Origin: Sordariomycetes sp. S80-01Y
Taxonomy: Eukaryota > Ascomycota > Sordariomycetes
Direction of reading: 5' to 3'
Length of the DNA stretch: 64,000 bases
NCBI GenBank assembly: GCA_037042185.1
Contig: JAXQJY010000032.1
Coordinates: 1,426,001-1,490,000 of the forward strand
This document shows, piece by piece, positions 21,574 through 32,800 of this stretch. The notes beneath the pieces are model-generated. The model ran no database searches. It was given only the letters and a program-made list of their open reading frames with translations, and was not told where the DNA came from. Position 1 is the stretch's first letter, and the number at the start of each line of letters is the position of its first letter. Position numbers and translations under genes: made by a program.

Positions 21574-23858
21574 TTAGCCATAGGTATCTGGCGGTTGCGT
21601 AGATGAAAGGTAAGAAATGTCCCTCCGTTCATTGAGGAGGAATCCGTTGGCCTCTACCCTGCGAATCTCAGGCACACTTTTGCGGACGTACGGCTTGACA
21701 AAGCGGCCGTAGTCTTCAGCTACCGACTTGGCTTCTTCGATTTCAATCTCAATCTTTAAGGATTTGGACAGACTCCCTATGAGGCCGAGAGCCTGCTTCG
21801 CAGAGTAATGACACGCGGCCATCTCCTTAAGGTCGGCGACATCCTGGTCCAGGGCGTCGAAGATGTGCTGAACTGCACTCCCGGCCGTTAACATCTCCGT
21901 GTCTGAATCGGAAGGAGACTGTAGACTGCTGAAGATGCGCTTGTCGAGGTGCGCGACGGCCGAAGCAAGAGCCAGACAGGGCGCTAGCGCGGGTGTTCTG
22001 TGCAGGGTGTACAGCTGCGAGTATGACCTGAGCAGCCCTTGTATGGCATCGGCGGCTTGGTGACAAATGTGTGCGGGTGACACGTCGGAACCAGGGATCT
22101 GTTGATCAAGGAACGGACGGAAGAGGTGAATAATGGCGAAGTGGTACGTCATGCTACTTGATGTTGGCGCCAGCACTTCTTGAACAGCAGAGGCGGGATA
22201 CTCACTGGGAAAATAGTACGGACGGAGTGGAATTGAGTCCCAGGCGGAGAGCTTCTGGCATCTGGTCGTACCACTCGAGGTACGAAGTATACATCCGCAA
22301 CAAGACTTCGCTGGTAATGACACTGACTGGCGAGTACAACGCATACAGCGAGGCATGGATCGTTTCGGTGAGCCGACAAAAACAATTGTAGGTTGACGTG
22401 ACGTTTGACGTCTGCTTTTCTACGCTTCGTTGAAGCGGACCTGCGGGCGTTAGCCGGACCAAGGATCAACGACGACTGAGCATGTCCATCCAACATACTA
22501 CCCTCCATGTAGGGCATCCAAGGCGACTTCTCAGCTTCATTGAGCAACAGCGGGGGCGTCGAAGGTAGAGGCGACAGATGAGGATATTGTGGTAACGATC
22601 CGGCTGTGGCAGATAGCACACTAGATGATCCAACCGGTCTCAGCAACTTAGGCAACGGCCTGTCGGGGTGATTGTACTCACGTGTCCAATGAAAACGCCC
22701 CCCAGAAAGTCGACGCCTGCACATAAAGCAGATCCAAGTCACCTTCGTTTATTTTTCGGTGTAAGCCCATGTCCACGGCAAGTCGTATGCTCTGGATGGC
22801 ATAATAGCGGCCCTCGGCATCTCGACCGCAACTCATCTCCCGCATCGACATGAGGCCGAGTGCTTGGACCGTCGTCAGGGAGCGACGATCTGTCTCCTGA
22901 CCCAGGAGCCGCACGCTTTCGGCGAAGAAGCTTTCGCCAGTTGGGTAAACGTGGTTGGTATTAGGGCGCGAAGTGGACGCGGTAGACCAACGGCTGCCCA
23001 ATGCAAGCATGGAGTTGACAAGCAACGGGGAGCAGTATCGGTGTCGCCCCTCATGGAAGTCCTCCACAAAATGCTCCCGGCTGAGGGAGGCGAATATAGG
23101 ATACTCCCAGCAGAAGTATAGAGCCAAAAGATGACGGATCAGGGTGGGATCACTGCTGATGGTGGTCCAGGCTTCCGATGAAGCTGCGGTCGATGGCAGT
23201 CCTTGCGGCCACAGGACTTGATCCGGTCTAAATTTGTAGCCGGGGTAATCGGCAGCAGGCGTGTTATCTTCTGAACTTTTCTCAGGCCTCTGGCCAGCTT
23301 CCTGAGTGGCGTGCTCGGACAGCGCTGCCAGGGTGCTGCCGCTCCGGGTGGTAGTGCCGCCGCTGAGGGTGTCGCCGCTAATAGTGCCGCTCGAGCTGCG
23401 AGCCTCGTTCGCCCAGCTCAAAATGCTGTCGAGTGACTGGCCGGCGCGCAAGCGTTCCAGGACTTGGCCTGACAGTTCCGGCTCGGTCAAGGCGGACAGA
23501 AGCTGTTCGGTAGAGTCTTGTCGGTCGCGGAGACTCTGGAGCTCGGCGCGCAACTCCTCCTTCGACTGGCGGATGGCGACATCGTAGCGACACTCGGGAA
23601 TGCCGTGGATCTGGCAGCGCCCACAGGGCCTTTGGCCGTCACACTTCAGAACATTACGGGTCAGCGGCGGTCGCGAACCGCGATGCTTGTGATACCTACC
23701 TTGGCGCGCTTCCTGCGACATTCAGCGCAAGCGCGAAACGCGACAGCTCGGCCGCGCTTAGCTGGCGATACACTCGACTCCGGGTGGGCGAATGGATGGC
23801 TCTCGCTGCTCTGGCTGCCGGTTGTTTGGAAGTCTTGCTGATGCTGGGTTTGTCCCAT
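21574..23858 (-). CDS. Zn2Cys6 fungal transcription factor (4 introns)
   Basis: Exons 23858-23700, 23643-22682, 22638-22502, 22440-22206 and 22153-21574; 690 aa. The first intron (GTAGGT...CTGAAG) splits the zinc cluster; spliced cysteines are 44, 47, 54, 60, 63 and 71 (CX2CX6CX5CX2CX7C). A coiled coil follows at about 80-115. The regulatory domain shows LYFCWEYPIFASLSREHF, AIQSIRLAVDMGLHR and TFWGAFSLDT, then W-MPYMEG, YALYSPVSVITSEVLL and the HMTYHFAIIHLFRPF block typical of the class. The second intron is the least certain: the 43-nt choice (acceptor at 22639) keeps frame, while a nearer AG would leave only 22 nt. The last acceptor is a tandem AAGTAG, so one serine may be included or skipped. 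Targets are unknown. Confidence 0.82.
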
Positions 23859-24629
23859 CTTGGGTCCTCTCTCGCTCCCCGCCTCCCGGAGAACTGTCCC
23901 ATTACGTGGTAAACGGCAGCACCAGAGTCGCCGGAGACTTGATATTGCGATGCGCTTACGACGTGGGCCGTAGGGGCGCCAGGGGGTGGGAGAAGAGGGC
24001 TGGAGCGGCGCAGGCAGTTAGAATTGGCCCAGCACCGACAGTGACAGTGTTGAGGGCGGCTTGAATGGGAGATCCTGATGATGTGTCTTGCGCATCCGAC
24101 CGCGTTAGGACGTTATGATGCATTGAGAGGTAACGCTTATTAATGAATTCGCGGTAGGAATGGCCCTCCTACGGCACCTGAAGTTCCCAGCCAACTGCTG
24201 CGCTGTTCTGGGTTGGAGAGACGACGATACAACCCCAGTATAAGTGACGGAGCCATCCCCGACGGCCCATCCATTGGCTCACATGGTCGACAGCCGACGA
24301 TTATATGGGGCATAAAACACCCACCATGTCCATTTTAAGTTCAGAGCGCAAGAAACATCAGATCTGATTGGACAAGGGGCTCAATGTTGAAGCTGACGAT
24401 ACCTGGCTTTCCTGGGCTCGTTTCAGACATGAGTGGAATAAACTACGTCATGTACAGTGGAATATCCATATTCAATCAATTGCCACGGTTGCGGGGTCGT
24501 CTTTGTTCTCCCCACGGCTCAGAACGACTCCGTTTCTTCCTTGAGAAGCGATGTTCCCGGCCGGGACCACCTCAGGAAAATGTGAGCAGTTAGGAAATGG
24601 GGATATGTGCGGTCGTCACCCGGCTTGCT
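23859..24629. other. Upstream region of the Zn2Cys6 gene
   Basis: No convincing ORF or repeat. It probably contains the promoter of the minus-strand regulator. Confidence 0.4.
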
Positions 24630-25289
24630 TCATTGGTTCACCGTGTGCCAAAATTGCTGCAAGTATATCATCGCCGGGAACAGAATAGATGACTCAAACT
24701 GCAAGCGCCATGTGATTGCAGCAACGCCCATCACCGTAGTGTCGTTAGAGTATTTTGCCAACAACAACGGTGGTTGATGCCTCGATCCCCCAGCCTGTGC
24801 CCGTGCCTCCCAGAAGTCAGCAACGAAGAAGCTGGTGCCAATCATCTGCGGAAGGCAATCCCAGCGCACAGGGTCGGAGAGAAAATCCCCGGAGTATAAA
24901 AAATGGTATCGTACTGGTCGCTCAGGTTGTTCAACAGCTCCGAAAGCCAGCAGCCACTTCATCACGTGGGCGCCAATAATCGTTTCTGAACCGACAACGT
25001 GGAAAGGTCGCCGAGACCACTTTGCTAGGACCACATGTGCCAGATGTTTGAGATATGTGGATTTGCTAGACTGTGAAGCGCGAGGTCTAGCCGCCTTTCT
25101 AGCTGGGCTTTGTGGGAGGTTACCGGGATAGTCCATTGCAAGATGATATGTGCTGTTTAGCATGAACGATTTTGCAATCGACGGTTGCATACTCGGGGCT
25201 GCTGATGTCCATAAGTCGTCGATGTTGAGCCATTTGGCCGTTGACTGATTGATCGTGCCCCGTACAACAACGGTGCGATCCAGAGCCAA
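24630..25289 (-). CDS. Orphan ORF, 219 aa, function unknown
   Basis: Uninterrupted minus-strand frame from ATG to TGA with a fairly protein-like composition: mixed hydrophobic and aromatic residues, few rare runs, for example HFLYSGDFLSDPVRWDCLPQ and SSILFPAMIYLQQFW near the end. I recognise no domain, signal peptide or catalytic motif. It has no obvious intron, and its neighbours (a Zn2Cys6 regulator and a secreted protein) give no clue. It may be a lineage-specific gene, a remnant of one, or a chance ORF; length alone is weak evidence. Confidence 0.3.
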   Translation of the reverse strand: MALDRTVVVRGTINQSTAKWLNIDDLWTSAAPSMQPSIAKSFMLNSTYHLAMDYPGNLPQSPARKAARPRASQSSKSTYLKHLAHVVLAKWSRRPFHVVGSETIIGAHVMKWLLAFGAVEQPERPVRYHFLYSGDFLSDPVRWDCLPQMIGTSFFVADFWEARAQAGGSRHQPPLLLAKYSNDTTVMGVAAITWRLQFESSILFPAMIYLQQFWHTVNQ

Positions 25290-26063
25290 TTAGCTCCGAG
25301 AACGGGATTAGAATTCCATAGCGAGTGAATTCTGTAGTTTAGATGCTATGAGAGCCAAGGGGAGGATCACACTCGGAGAGGAAACGGCAACGGCCCACCG
25401 CGAGGCCGGCTCCGCTTACAAGCTACATCCACCATTCGCCAAATCAAACTAGATCTTGCGGGCCTCACATCGTTACATTCATAGTAATCCTCCTCCCTAA
25501 GTCACTATACCACGCAGTCTGCTGCCCATTCAAGATGTGTTCCTGCGTCGCGCGTCGACGCCGCCAAGCCCGTCACCTACCGAAGGATTCAAGACGGGTC
25601 CCTTGCATGTTGCGGTAGTATTCCCGCCTAGGGGCCTCTATCCAAATGGACGAAATTCGCCGAAAGGGGTCTGAGGCACGGATGAGGCAGGACAGCTCCC
25701 CAATTGGGGCAATTACTAAAAGCTCGAAGACTTCCACCTTCCCAATGAGATGATTTTTATTGTTTGACAGCTTCACGAAATGATACGTTGCGTCTTGGTC
25801 CGTCAGCTTTTGGCCTTGGCCTGGCACTCAGTTTCAGCTCCTCGACTCCTGGCGCCTCTAATGGGAGGCGAAGGTCACAGTAGGCGATGGTCGAAGTTTT
25901 GGGTATAAAACTAGGACGAGGTACGCTTAGGGATCTTGAGGCCAAATCAGGTGCCTCTATCTTCTACGCGAGCTCACTCATTGAATAACAACGCTCATTA
26001 TTCAGAAAGCCACCCTTCTATTAAAATTCCACTCTTTCAGTCCAGAATCAAAGTCCAAGCAAG
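25290..26063. other. Promoter region of the secreted-protein gene
   Basis: Non-coding as far as I can see. Contains the TATA box listed separately. Confidence 0.4.
25904..25910 (+). promoter_or_regulatory. TATA box of the secreted-protein gene
   Basis: TATAAAA, 160 bp upstream of the ATG at 26064. Confidence 0.45.
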
Positions 26064-26723
26064 ATGCTGCGCTCCTTAGTCGCAGCCGTTCTTTCAGGAG
26101 CCGCCTTCGCCTCTGCGGCCTCCATCCCGGCTCACTCCAAAAGGGCGTCCGCCAGCATCACTCCTCACGAGTCCTACTCATCGTCTGTCGGCGTGATCGG
26201 ATGCAAGATCAACACAAACAGAGTGGCCTATTGGCCAAGCCCCGTGGACTGCAACGACATTTGCGTCAAGATCAGCTACGAGGGACGTTCCCTCAACGTC
26301 CTAAAGATCGACACCTCCGGCGGTGCCTTCGACATCTCGTACGACGCCTGGAACTACCTCGGCTTCGGCGTCTCGGCCACCGAGGACCCGCGCATGGGAG
26401 GAGGTATCTCCATGGAGTATGAGAGCGTTCCCGCGAGCGAGTGCGCCGATCTCCTCGACGGGGGCCGAGTGCCTCTTCTGGCGGCGAACAGCATGAATTT
26501 CGTTGCTTCGTGTCTGAATCAGCCGGACAGCTACGTAGCTCAAAACTACGCTCTCTACAACATCCTGGACCCGGTGTGCCACTGGGGCGTCGATGAGCTG
26601 TGCACTCTGGACCTCAACGTGAGCAACCAGCCCACGTGCCCTAGTGGCCTGGGGTCAAACGCACCACTGGACATTCCCGTTTGGAACGTTCAGTACGGAA
26701 CTGGCGAGCTCATCAGGGCCTGA
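26064..26723 (+). CDS. Small secreted protein, double-psi beta-barrel-like
   Basis: Intronless, 219 aa. There is a clear signal peptide (1-18, hydrophobic, ending AFASA) and a dibasic HSKR site at 24-27 that a Kex2-type protease could cut. The mature protein is Cys-containing (Cys47, 63, 67 and further cysteines toward the C-terminus). The block NTNRVAYWPSPVDC and the later SGGAFDISYDAWNYL resemble the strand and HFDLS-like signature of double-psi beta-barrel (RlpA/expansin-like) folds; this fold assignment is inference. Similar secreted proteins occur widely in filamentous ascomycetes. The likely location is extracellular or cell wall, with a role in wall modification or host interaction unproven. 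Codon use is strongly C-ending, suggesting good expression. No membrane helix or GPI signal is seen. Confidence 0.75.
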   Translation: MLRSLVAAVLSGAAFASAASIPAHSKRASASITPHESYSSSVGVIGCKINTNRVAYWPSPVDCNDICVKISYEGRSLNVLKIDTSGGAFDISYDAWNYLGFGVSATEDPRMGGGISMEYESVPASECADLLDGGRVPLLAANSMNFVASCLNQPDSYVAQNYALYNILDPVCHWGVDELCTLDLNVSNQPTCPSGLGSNAPLDIPVWNVQYGTGELIRA

Positions 26724-27384
26724 TCAGAGTGCAATGGCAAGTGAGGTGGACCACCACTCCGAGGGGTGGTCAGTGTTCACTCAGCAAGTCATGTATTTAA
26801 ACCAATTGTACATAGTAGAAGATGAACGCTCTCAGAAATCATTGTATGTGTGGCGAAGCAGAGTTCTTGCTCCACTCTTGATCTTCATAGTATTTAATTT
26901 CTCGTCAGGGGACTCTACGGCTGTCCAATATCTACACGAGTATTGCTAACACACATCCTCCTTTGCCCTCCCTCGTCCAATTCTCAATCTTTAGCTGGAT
27001 GTTTGAAGACCGCACTAACATGGCACTGTCAATTGGGCACTCGACTTGCGTCGCTACTTGTGTCAGCCAAGGATCTTCAGCGTCGCCGCCTACTTAACTA
27101 AGGTTAACCGAGGCCGTAGCCAGAAAAGTACGGAGTCAATGAAGAAGTGAACAGTCTGAGACAACCCTGAGGTAGGAAAATTGAAAAGAGGGGGAAATAA
27201 ACAAAGAAAAAAACAAATAGAATAAATAAATAATAAAAAATTAAAAATTAAAATTAATCAACTTTGGTCGAGAATGGATGAGAATAAGGGGTCAACATCC
27301 AGCCTCTGTCCTCCCAAATAAGTGCAGGGGTTATAATTACAAGACGGAAGAATGATGGCATCACATCAGGTTGTTGCGCGCGCA
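26724..27384. other. Intergenic with AT-rich tract
   Basis: 3' flank of the secreted-protein gene. A strongly A/T-rich run (AATAAATAAATAATAAA-like) lies at about 27181-27262. No coding potential seen. Confidence 0.45.
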
Positions 27385-27730
27385 CATGCATTGCCTGCCC
27401 TGCCTGCCTGCCTGCGTCGTCGTCCGTCCGCCGCAGCCGGGAAAACAGGCACAGCGCAGGCAAGGCAAGGCAAAGCACAGCACAGCACAGCACGGCGCCC
27501 GCCCTGCATGGTCATGATCCTCGTAATATTAAGCATAAGCATAAGCAGCAGCAGCAGCACCAACACCAATACGAGAGGCCTCACCATCCTCGCTCGGGGC
27601 CCGCAGCGCATCCGCATCCGCATCCGCATCCGCACCCGTCCCGTCGTCGACGATTAGCTTTGTGTCGATTGTTTAAACTTCTGCCAGCCCAGCCCCAGCC
27701 CCAGCCCAACGCTCGCTCGCTCGCTCGGTC
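27385..27730. repeat. Cluster of simple-sequence repeats
   Basis: Several different short tandem repeats follow each other: CCTG-type units near 27390-27412, GGCAA then CACAG units at about 27463-27494, ATAAGC units at about 27530-27545, (GCA)5 at 27545-27559, (GCATCC)4 at 27608-27631, CCCAGC units near 27684-27708 and (GCTC)n at about 27711-27727. They generate artefactual repeat-peptide ORFs on both strands. The cluster lies about 0.8 kb upstream of the CFEM-like gene. Confidence 0.75.
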
Positions 27731-28497
27731 GCCTGCCCACAGCCAACGAAACTAACTTGTTTCCGGCCGCGCCCAGGACCTGCAACGCCAGCTGACCCTT
27801 CGGGCCAAGCCGCCATGCAACTCTGCCAGGACTTGGCCAAGGACCCAGGACCCTCACCTCAGGCCCGCTGCACGTATCATGCGCTAGACCGCCAGCGACG
27901 CCACCCGCGCCAACCCTAACAAGCTTAACTTTTGGCTCGGTCAGCCCACCCACTGGGAAACCGGCGCGGCGGCCCCCCCGAGCCCAGAGCCCCAGCTGCC
28001 CCGTCAATCTGGTGGTCTGGTGGGTGCGGTGCCCACTGAGTGCTGCGTGCTGCGGCCGCGCTCCATTCCACGACCCTCAGATCTCGTCCGAGTTCCGCAT
28101 CCATCTGTATCTCGTCTCTCTGACTCTCTCTGCTGCTGCTGCTGCTCTCGGCTCTCAGCATCTCGTCGCAACAGTCGCCCAACCCCACGACACCATTGCG
28201 CGTTTGCGTGCGGCGCGACAGCTCGCCATCCACGGTGCGACCATCTTTCGTTTCGAAACGAGCAATTTAGCCCGGATCCCTCGGCCTCGGGCCAGAAGCC
28301 AAGCCAAGCCAGTTTCTGGAAAATCCGCCCATCGAAATTCACGCGCGACAGCCTAGTCACTCCTCGATCGACCCGCGAAACAATCGTCACCTCGTAGCCA
28401 CCAATTCCCTCTGCTCTACGTCGCGTCAACCCGAGAACCCTCGACGCCTTCAATCCGCCATTCTCCAGATTGATCTCTTCAATCACAGATCGACGTC
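27731..28497 (+). other. Long leader/promoter region of the CFEM-like gene
   Basis: GC-rich and pyrimidine-rich, with a (CTG)n run at about 28128-28146. Probably promoter plus a long 5' leader of the gene at 28498. No conserved ORF seen. Confidence 0.4.
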
Positions 28498-29325
28498 ATG
28501 GGTACGGGCTCACTCCACTCTTCCATCGCCCATCCCAATGTCCCCCAAACATGAAGTGCTGCTGACTGACGCTCGCCTCCAGCGGACGACGCCCAGGGTC
28601 CCATCACCACCATCCCGCCCTTCTCGAACCAGCAGGTCCTCCCCGCCTGCGCCAGCTCCTGCGGACCCCTTTACAACGCCAATGGAGCCTGCGTGCCCCC
28701 AGCAGTCGCCGTCGCCGACGGCGCCGCGTACGAGTCCTGCTTCTGCGCCTTCGCCGAGGTCACCGCCCTGAGCAGCACGACGGCGGGCGTTTGCGACAAC
28801 GTCTGCGAGGATCAGGGGCTGAATCAGATCGCCACTTGGTTCCAGGACCTCTGCGGCGTCAGCAACGGCGGCAGCGGCGACACCAACGGTGGGGGAGACG
28901 GGACGGGAGGTGACAGTGGCGGCAACGGAGGAACCGGCGAGGATGAAAACGGCCAGGGTGGCCAGCCAGAAGGCCGTCCAACAGCAACCGGTCAGATCCA
29001 GTACGCCGACGGTGGAGATTGGCTGTCTAACCACTGGCAATGGGTCGTCATGCTGGCCGTCCTCGTCGTGGCCATAGCAGGCATCTGGGTCGGCGCCTGC
29101 ATCTGGCGACGCCGCTACCTCAAGAAGAAGGAACGCCAGATGACCTGGGCAAAGAAGTCCGGATCCGCCGGTCCGGAGGGCGGCGTCGTCGAGGCGCGAC
29201 CACCGATCGGCTCGACGCCGCCGAATAACGACCCAAACGCGGCGGGAAGCTTCATGCCCAGCGCGCAGGACGAGGCGCTGGAGAAGGGCAAGAAGAAGCG
29301 CTGGTTCAGCAAGGATCGGGCGTGA
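28498..29325 (+). CDS. Eight-cysteine CFEM-like single-pass membrane protein (1 intron)
   Basis: Exon 1 is only ATGG (28498-28501). An 81-nt intron (GTACGG...CTCCAG) follows, then exon 2 28583-29325; 248 aa. The N-terminal domain (about 20-95) has eight cysteines at 24, 28, 38, 54, 56, 72, 76 and 92, i.e. CX3CX9CX15CXCX15CX3CX15C, close to the CFEM pattern apart from the long spacing before CXC. A Gly/Asp/Asn-rich linker (95-130), one hydrophobic helix (about 155-176) followed by RRR, and a 70-residue cytosolic tail ending in basic KKKRW complete it. No signal peptide is visible, so an N-out type III topology is inferred. It could be a cell-surface sensor or haem/adhesion protein; the function is unproven. 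The 5' leader is long and pyrimidine-rich. Confidence 0.8.
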
Positions 29326-29869
29326 AGTGAAGCCTTGCCAGTTTCTCTGCGCTTCTACCAGTATTCTTAGCTCTTTTTTTATTTATTTAACTAGCAGTCA
29401 CGGCCGGGAGTTGCGCTTCGTTTTATGGGTAACATGATTATGGGGGGAGTTTACTGTGCGCCCATCTTCCGTCCATGCCTCCACGCTTGGATCGATTTGG
29501 CGGACCGGATGATGACTTTGGAGATATCTATACCGCGGCGCTGCACAATATACCATCACCACGTACAAGGCCCAATGCTTTACCCCTGGATTTTGCGTTC
29601 CACGTGTGGCTGTGCCGCGTCACTTACACAAGCAAAAACAAACAGCACCGTGTCTCGGGTGGGCCGAGCACACATTCCTTCTTAATTCTAGCAGACAGGT
29701 ACCAAGCAATCTACATGTCTTACGCGTGTCGCATTCCTGATGGACCGTCTGGAAATCACAGGCTATGAATTACCGCATCTATTTATATGCTGTTCTAACG
29801 CTACTTTTGAGCATGACATGGCTCCTCGCCAAACCCACAGCGTGCCCTCCTTCGTGTGGTTTTCATGAC
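29326..29869. other. Intergenic between convergent genes
   Basis: 3' flanks of the CFEM-like gene and the debranching-enzyme gene. Nothing recognisable. Confidence 0.45.
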
Positions 29870-32800
29870 TTATGCCGATTTGGCTTGCTCCTCCGCGGCG
29901 TCCATGTAAAGATCAATCAAACAGCCCGCAGACCACGCTTGTGTTGGACTCTGTGTTTCGTGTCAGCGGTTGGAACGGGAAGCATGAGGTCTCGGGTTCT
30001 TGACTTACCGAATCGGGACAGTGCTCGCCATTCTTCTGAGTCAACTCAGCGAGGCCGGCCCAGACGCTCTCCTTCATCATCTGCTTGCATCCCGCAAGAC
30101 GACGGGTGACCTGCTGGAAAGCTTCCGTCTTGCCCTCCTCGGTCGTCCTTCTTTGCAGGTCGAACTTGAGGAGAGCTCGGAGGAAGTAGCCGGTGGGCCA
30201 CAGCCACTCGGGCCCCTGGTGGTAGTTGCGTCCTTTGCTGGTGGCGAAATCTTCGCTGTCTTCGCTGTTGCGGTAGTAGGGGCGGTAGTTGAGGTCGGCA
30301 GGGTCGAGCGTCGCCATGCCGGTCGGCCCAAGAAGGGCAGAGTCAGCGACGCATAAGGCATGGAGAGCATGCTCTGGGTTGAAGAGACTTGGCGCGACGG
30401 TCATGGCAATGGGGAAGTTGGCCCGAAGCTGATAGTCTTCGAACTCCTTGCCAGACTTGTAGAGGTCCTTGTAGATTCCACGGCGGTTGATGATGGCCGA
30501 GTTGACGTCGTACTTGGAGTCGTCGTCAGGGGACAGCGGAACGAAGTAGCATCGTTCGAAGTTGTCCTTGATAAGCCCTGCCCAGTCCTCGAGGGCTACT
30601 TGCTTGTTCTCGTTGGTCTTGACGCTGTCGTAAGCATACTTGCCTTCCTTCTTCAGTCCAGACAGCCACTTCAGCGCACTGTACAGCAAGCCGGTGATTT
30701 CAATGGCAGCTCCGTCACGGGGCGTGCCAGGAACTCCTTTCGAGCCAGCCTTCTCGCTTTCACCCATCTTGTCCATCCAAGTGCCGCAGTTGTCTTGGTT
30801 GCCGCCAAAGATGATACCCGTGCTCCAATCAACTTTGATATCCTGGTTGAAACCATTGTCCTTCATCTGACAATCAATATCAGGACCGGCGTTTGCCTCC
30901 CGGTACTGCATACCAGAGGCATGTCTTTGCAGGGCTTCTTGGATGATGTCCTCGATGGTGTTCTCATGCGAATAAGCGCGCTTGTCGTCACTCGGGAACC
31001 AAGTGTCGTCGTAGGGTAAGAAACGTCGCTTAACCTTAGTCTTGAGAATATCGGTTCCTTCGGGAGCAAGATTGGCGTAGTCCTGGATCGTTTGCAGGAA
31101 GAACCAGATGGAGTCGCGGGAATTGTAACGCGGCAAATCTCCGCTGCTGAGAAGATTGGGGATCATGCCGTGCTTCAGTACGCTGGCGAAGGCCATGATG
31201 TGCTCCTTGGCCTCTTCAAACCGTTTCGCGCCGAGCAGCAGGCCGCGGGCTGAAATGAAAACGTCGCGGCCCCAACACCTTGCCCACTCGACAGCAAAAT
31301 GCGGCAGGCCAGCCGCCATAGAGGGAACAGCCTTTCTCGGCCACAACGAGCCGGACTTGACATATCCATTCATCTGTACGCTGACCAAGGCGAGGCGCTG
31401 CAAGAACCACTGTCCATCGTGGATACTCTCGCCCATGAGCTCGACGGCCCTCTCAGTAGCAGCCATGTAAGCCGTCCGCAGTACCAAACCAAAGTAGCGC
31501 GGGAGAAGGAAGCTTGGAATGCGTCTGATGGCCTCGAAACGCTGGTTGAGCCATTCTGACGGCTTTTTGAGTCTTTGGTAATTCTCAGCAGCACTGATGC
31601 GGTCGAGACGTCCACTGATATAGTCCAAGGCCCACTGCCCGTCCCGGAGGTTCTGGCAGAGCGGATGAGCAAGGTTGTTCTCGCGAATGATATTCTCAAG
31701 CACACTCCACCATCCCTGGAGACCAGCGTACACAAGCTTCCCGTGGCCGGGAATATCGTAGACGCCATCACGCCCGCCGCTGGAGTCCATCTCTTCGGCC
31801 TCGCACCTGTACAGGAGGAAGTTGAGGTCCACCAGATCGAGCTCACCCATTGCCTCCTTCGCCCCAGAGGTAACGTAGTTGTCGAGGCCGGTAGAATGCT
31901 CGGCTGTAGGGATCCAGGTCTCGAAAAGCGCGATGCTGCCTGGTGGGAATTGGTCCCGCACGGTGATGGTCGTGTCCTCGCCATTGACTTCCATGCGAAC
32001 TCCTGGAACGTCTATGACACGACTGGGTAGACCTCGCAGGTACTTCTTGTCATCCAGGACTTCCTTGGTAGCTTCTTCGCTGTCGTCCACCTCTAGCATC
32101 CAGCTGCCCAGATGACGGGCCTTTGTGCCAGCAAGGTTGACAGAGCTAAAGTTGCCATTACCGTTGCCATATCCTGGGTACGCCGTGTGCGCAATGAGGA
32201 AATACCCCTTGCGAGACTCCGGCTGCACTCGGTGCACAGTTATGTACTGATCCTCGTGGTGGATATGTGTCTCGTCGAAGCCGTCCTTGCCCATGAGGGT
32301 GTGGATCTGATTCAAAAGCTTCTTGACGCCTCCAATACCGTTGTTACCACTCCCGGTTCTGACACCTTTTCCACCCGAAGACTCGGAGGTATAAAGTCGG
32401 GTCTCGTTTACGAGATCCACCAGCTTTGGGTAGATCTCATCGTAGCCCATCACGCTGCCTGTTGCGGATGAGCACATGTTGACCAAAGCAGCATTCGGCA
32501 GAGTATCCCGAGCATCTCTCTTTTGCGCAGGGGTCTCGTTATCGTGGGTGCAGTCCATGAACAGGGCGTGCACTGGTGTAGGTTTGATCATCCGTATGAT
32601 CTCTCTCGAGAACGAATCGCCGCCATTGGCTTGGGTCTCGGCTCTGCCAGTGCGCGTTGGGCTCGATGTTGGGGTACGGCCGTCTGCTTTCGACACCTCA
32701 TCCGTCTCGAAACTACCAATAGGCCTTCCTCCGTGTCTGTGCACAAGCCGGCTGAGCTCCCCTGTGCTCCAGGCTTGCATCGCCTCGCGAATGAGCGAGC

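Noticed and set aside
27366-27635. ORF with repeated Met-Arg and poly-Leu runs
   Set aside because: Produced by translating the GCATCC and other microsatellites.
28004-28486. 160-aa minus-strand ORF upstream of the CFEM-like gene
   Set aside because: Gln-rich run comes from the CTG repeat; no other coding sign.
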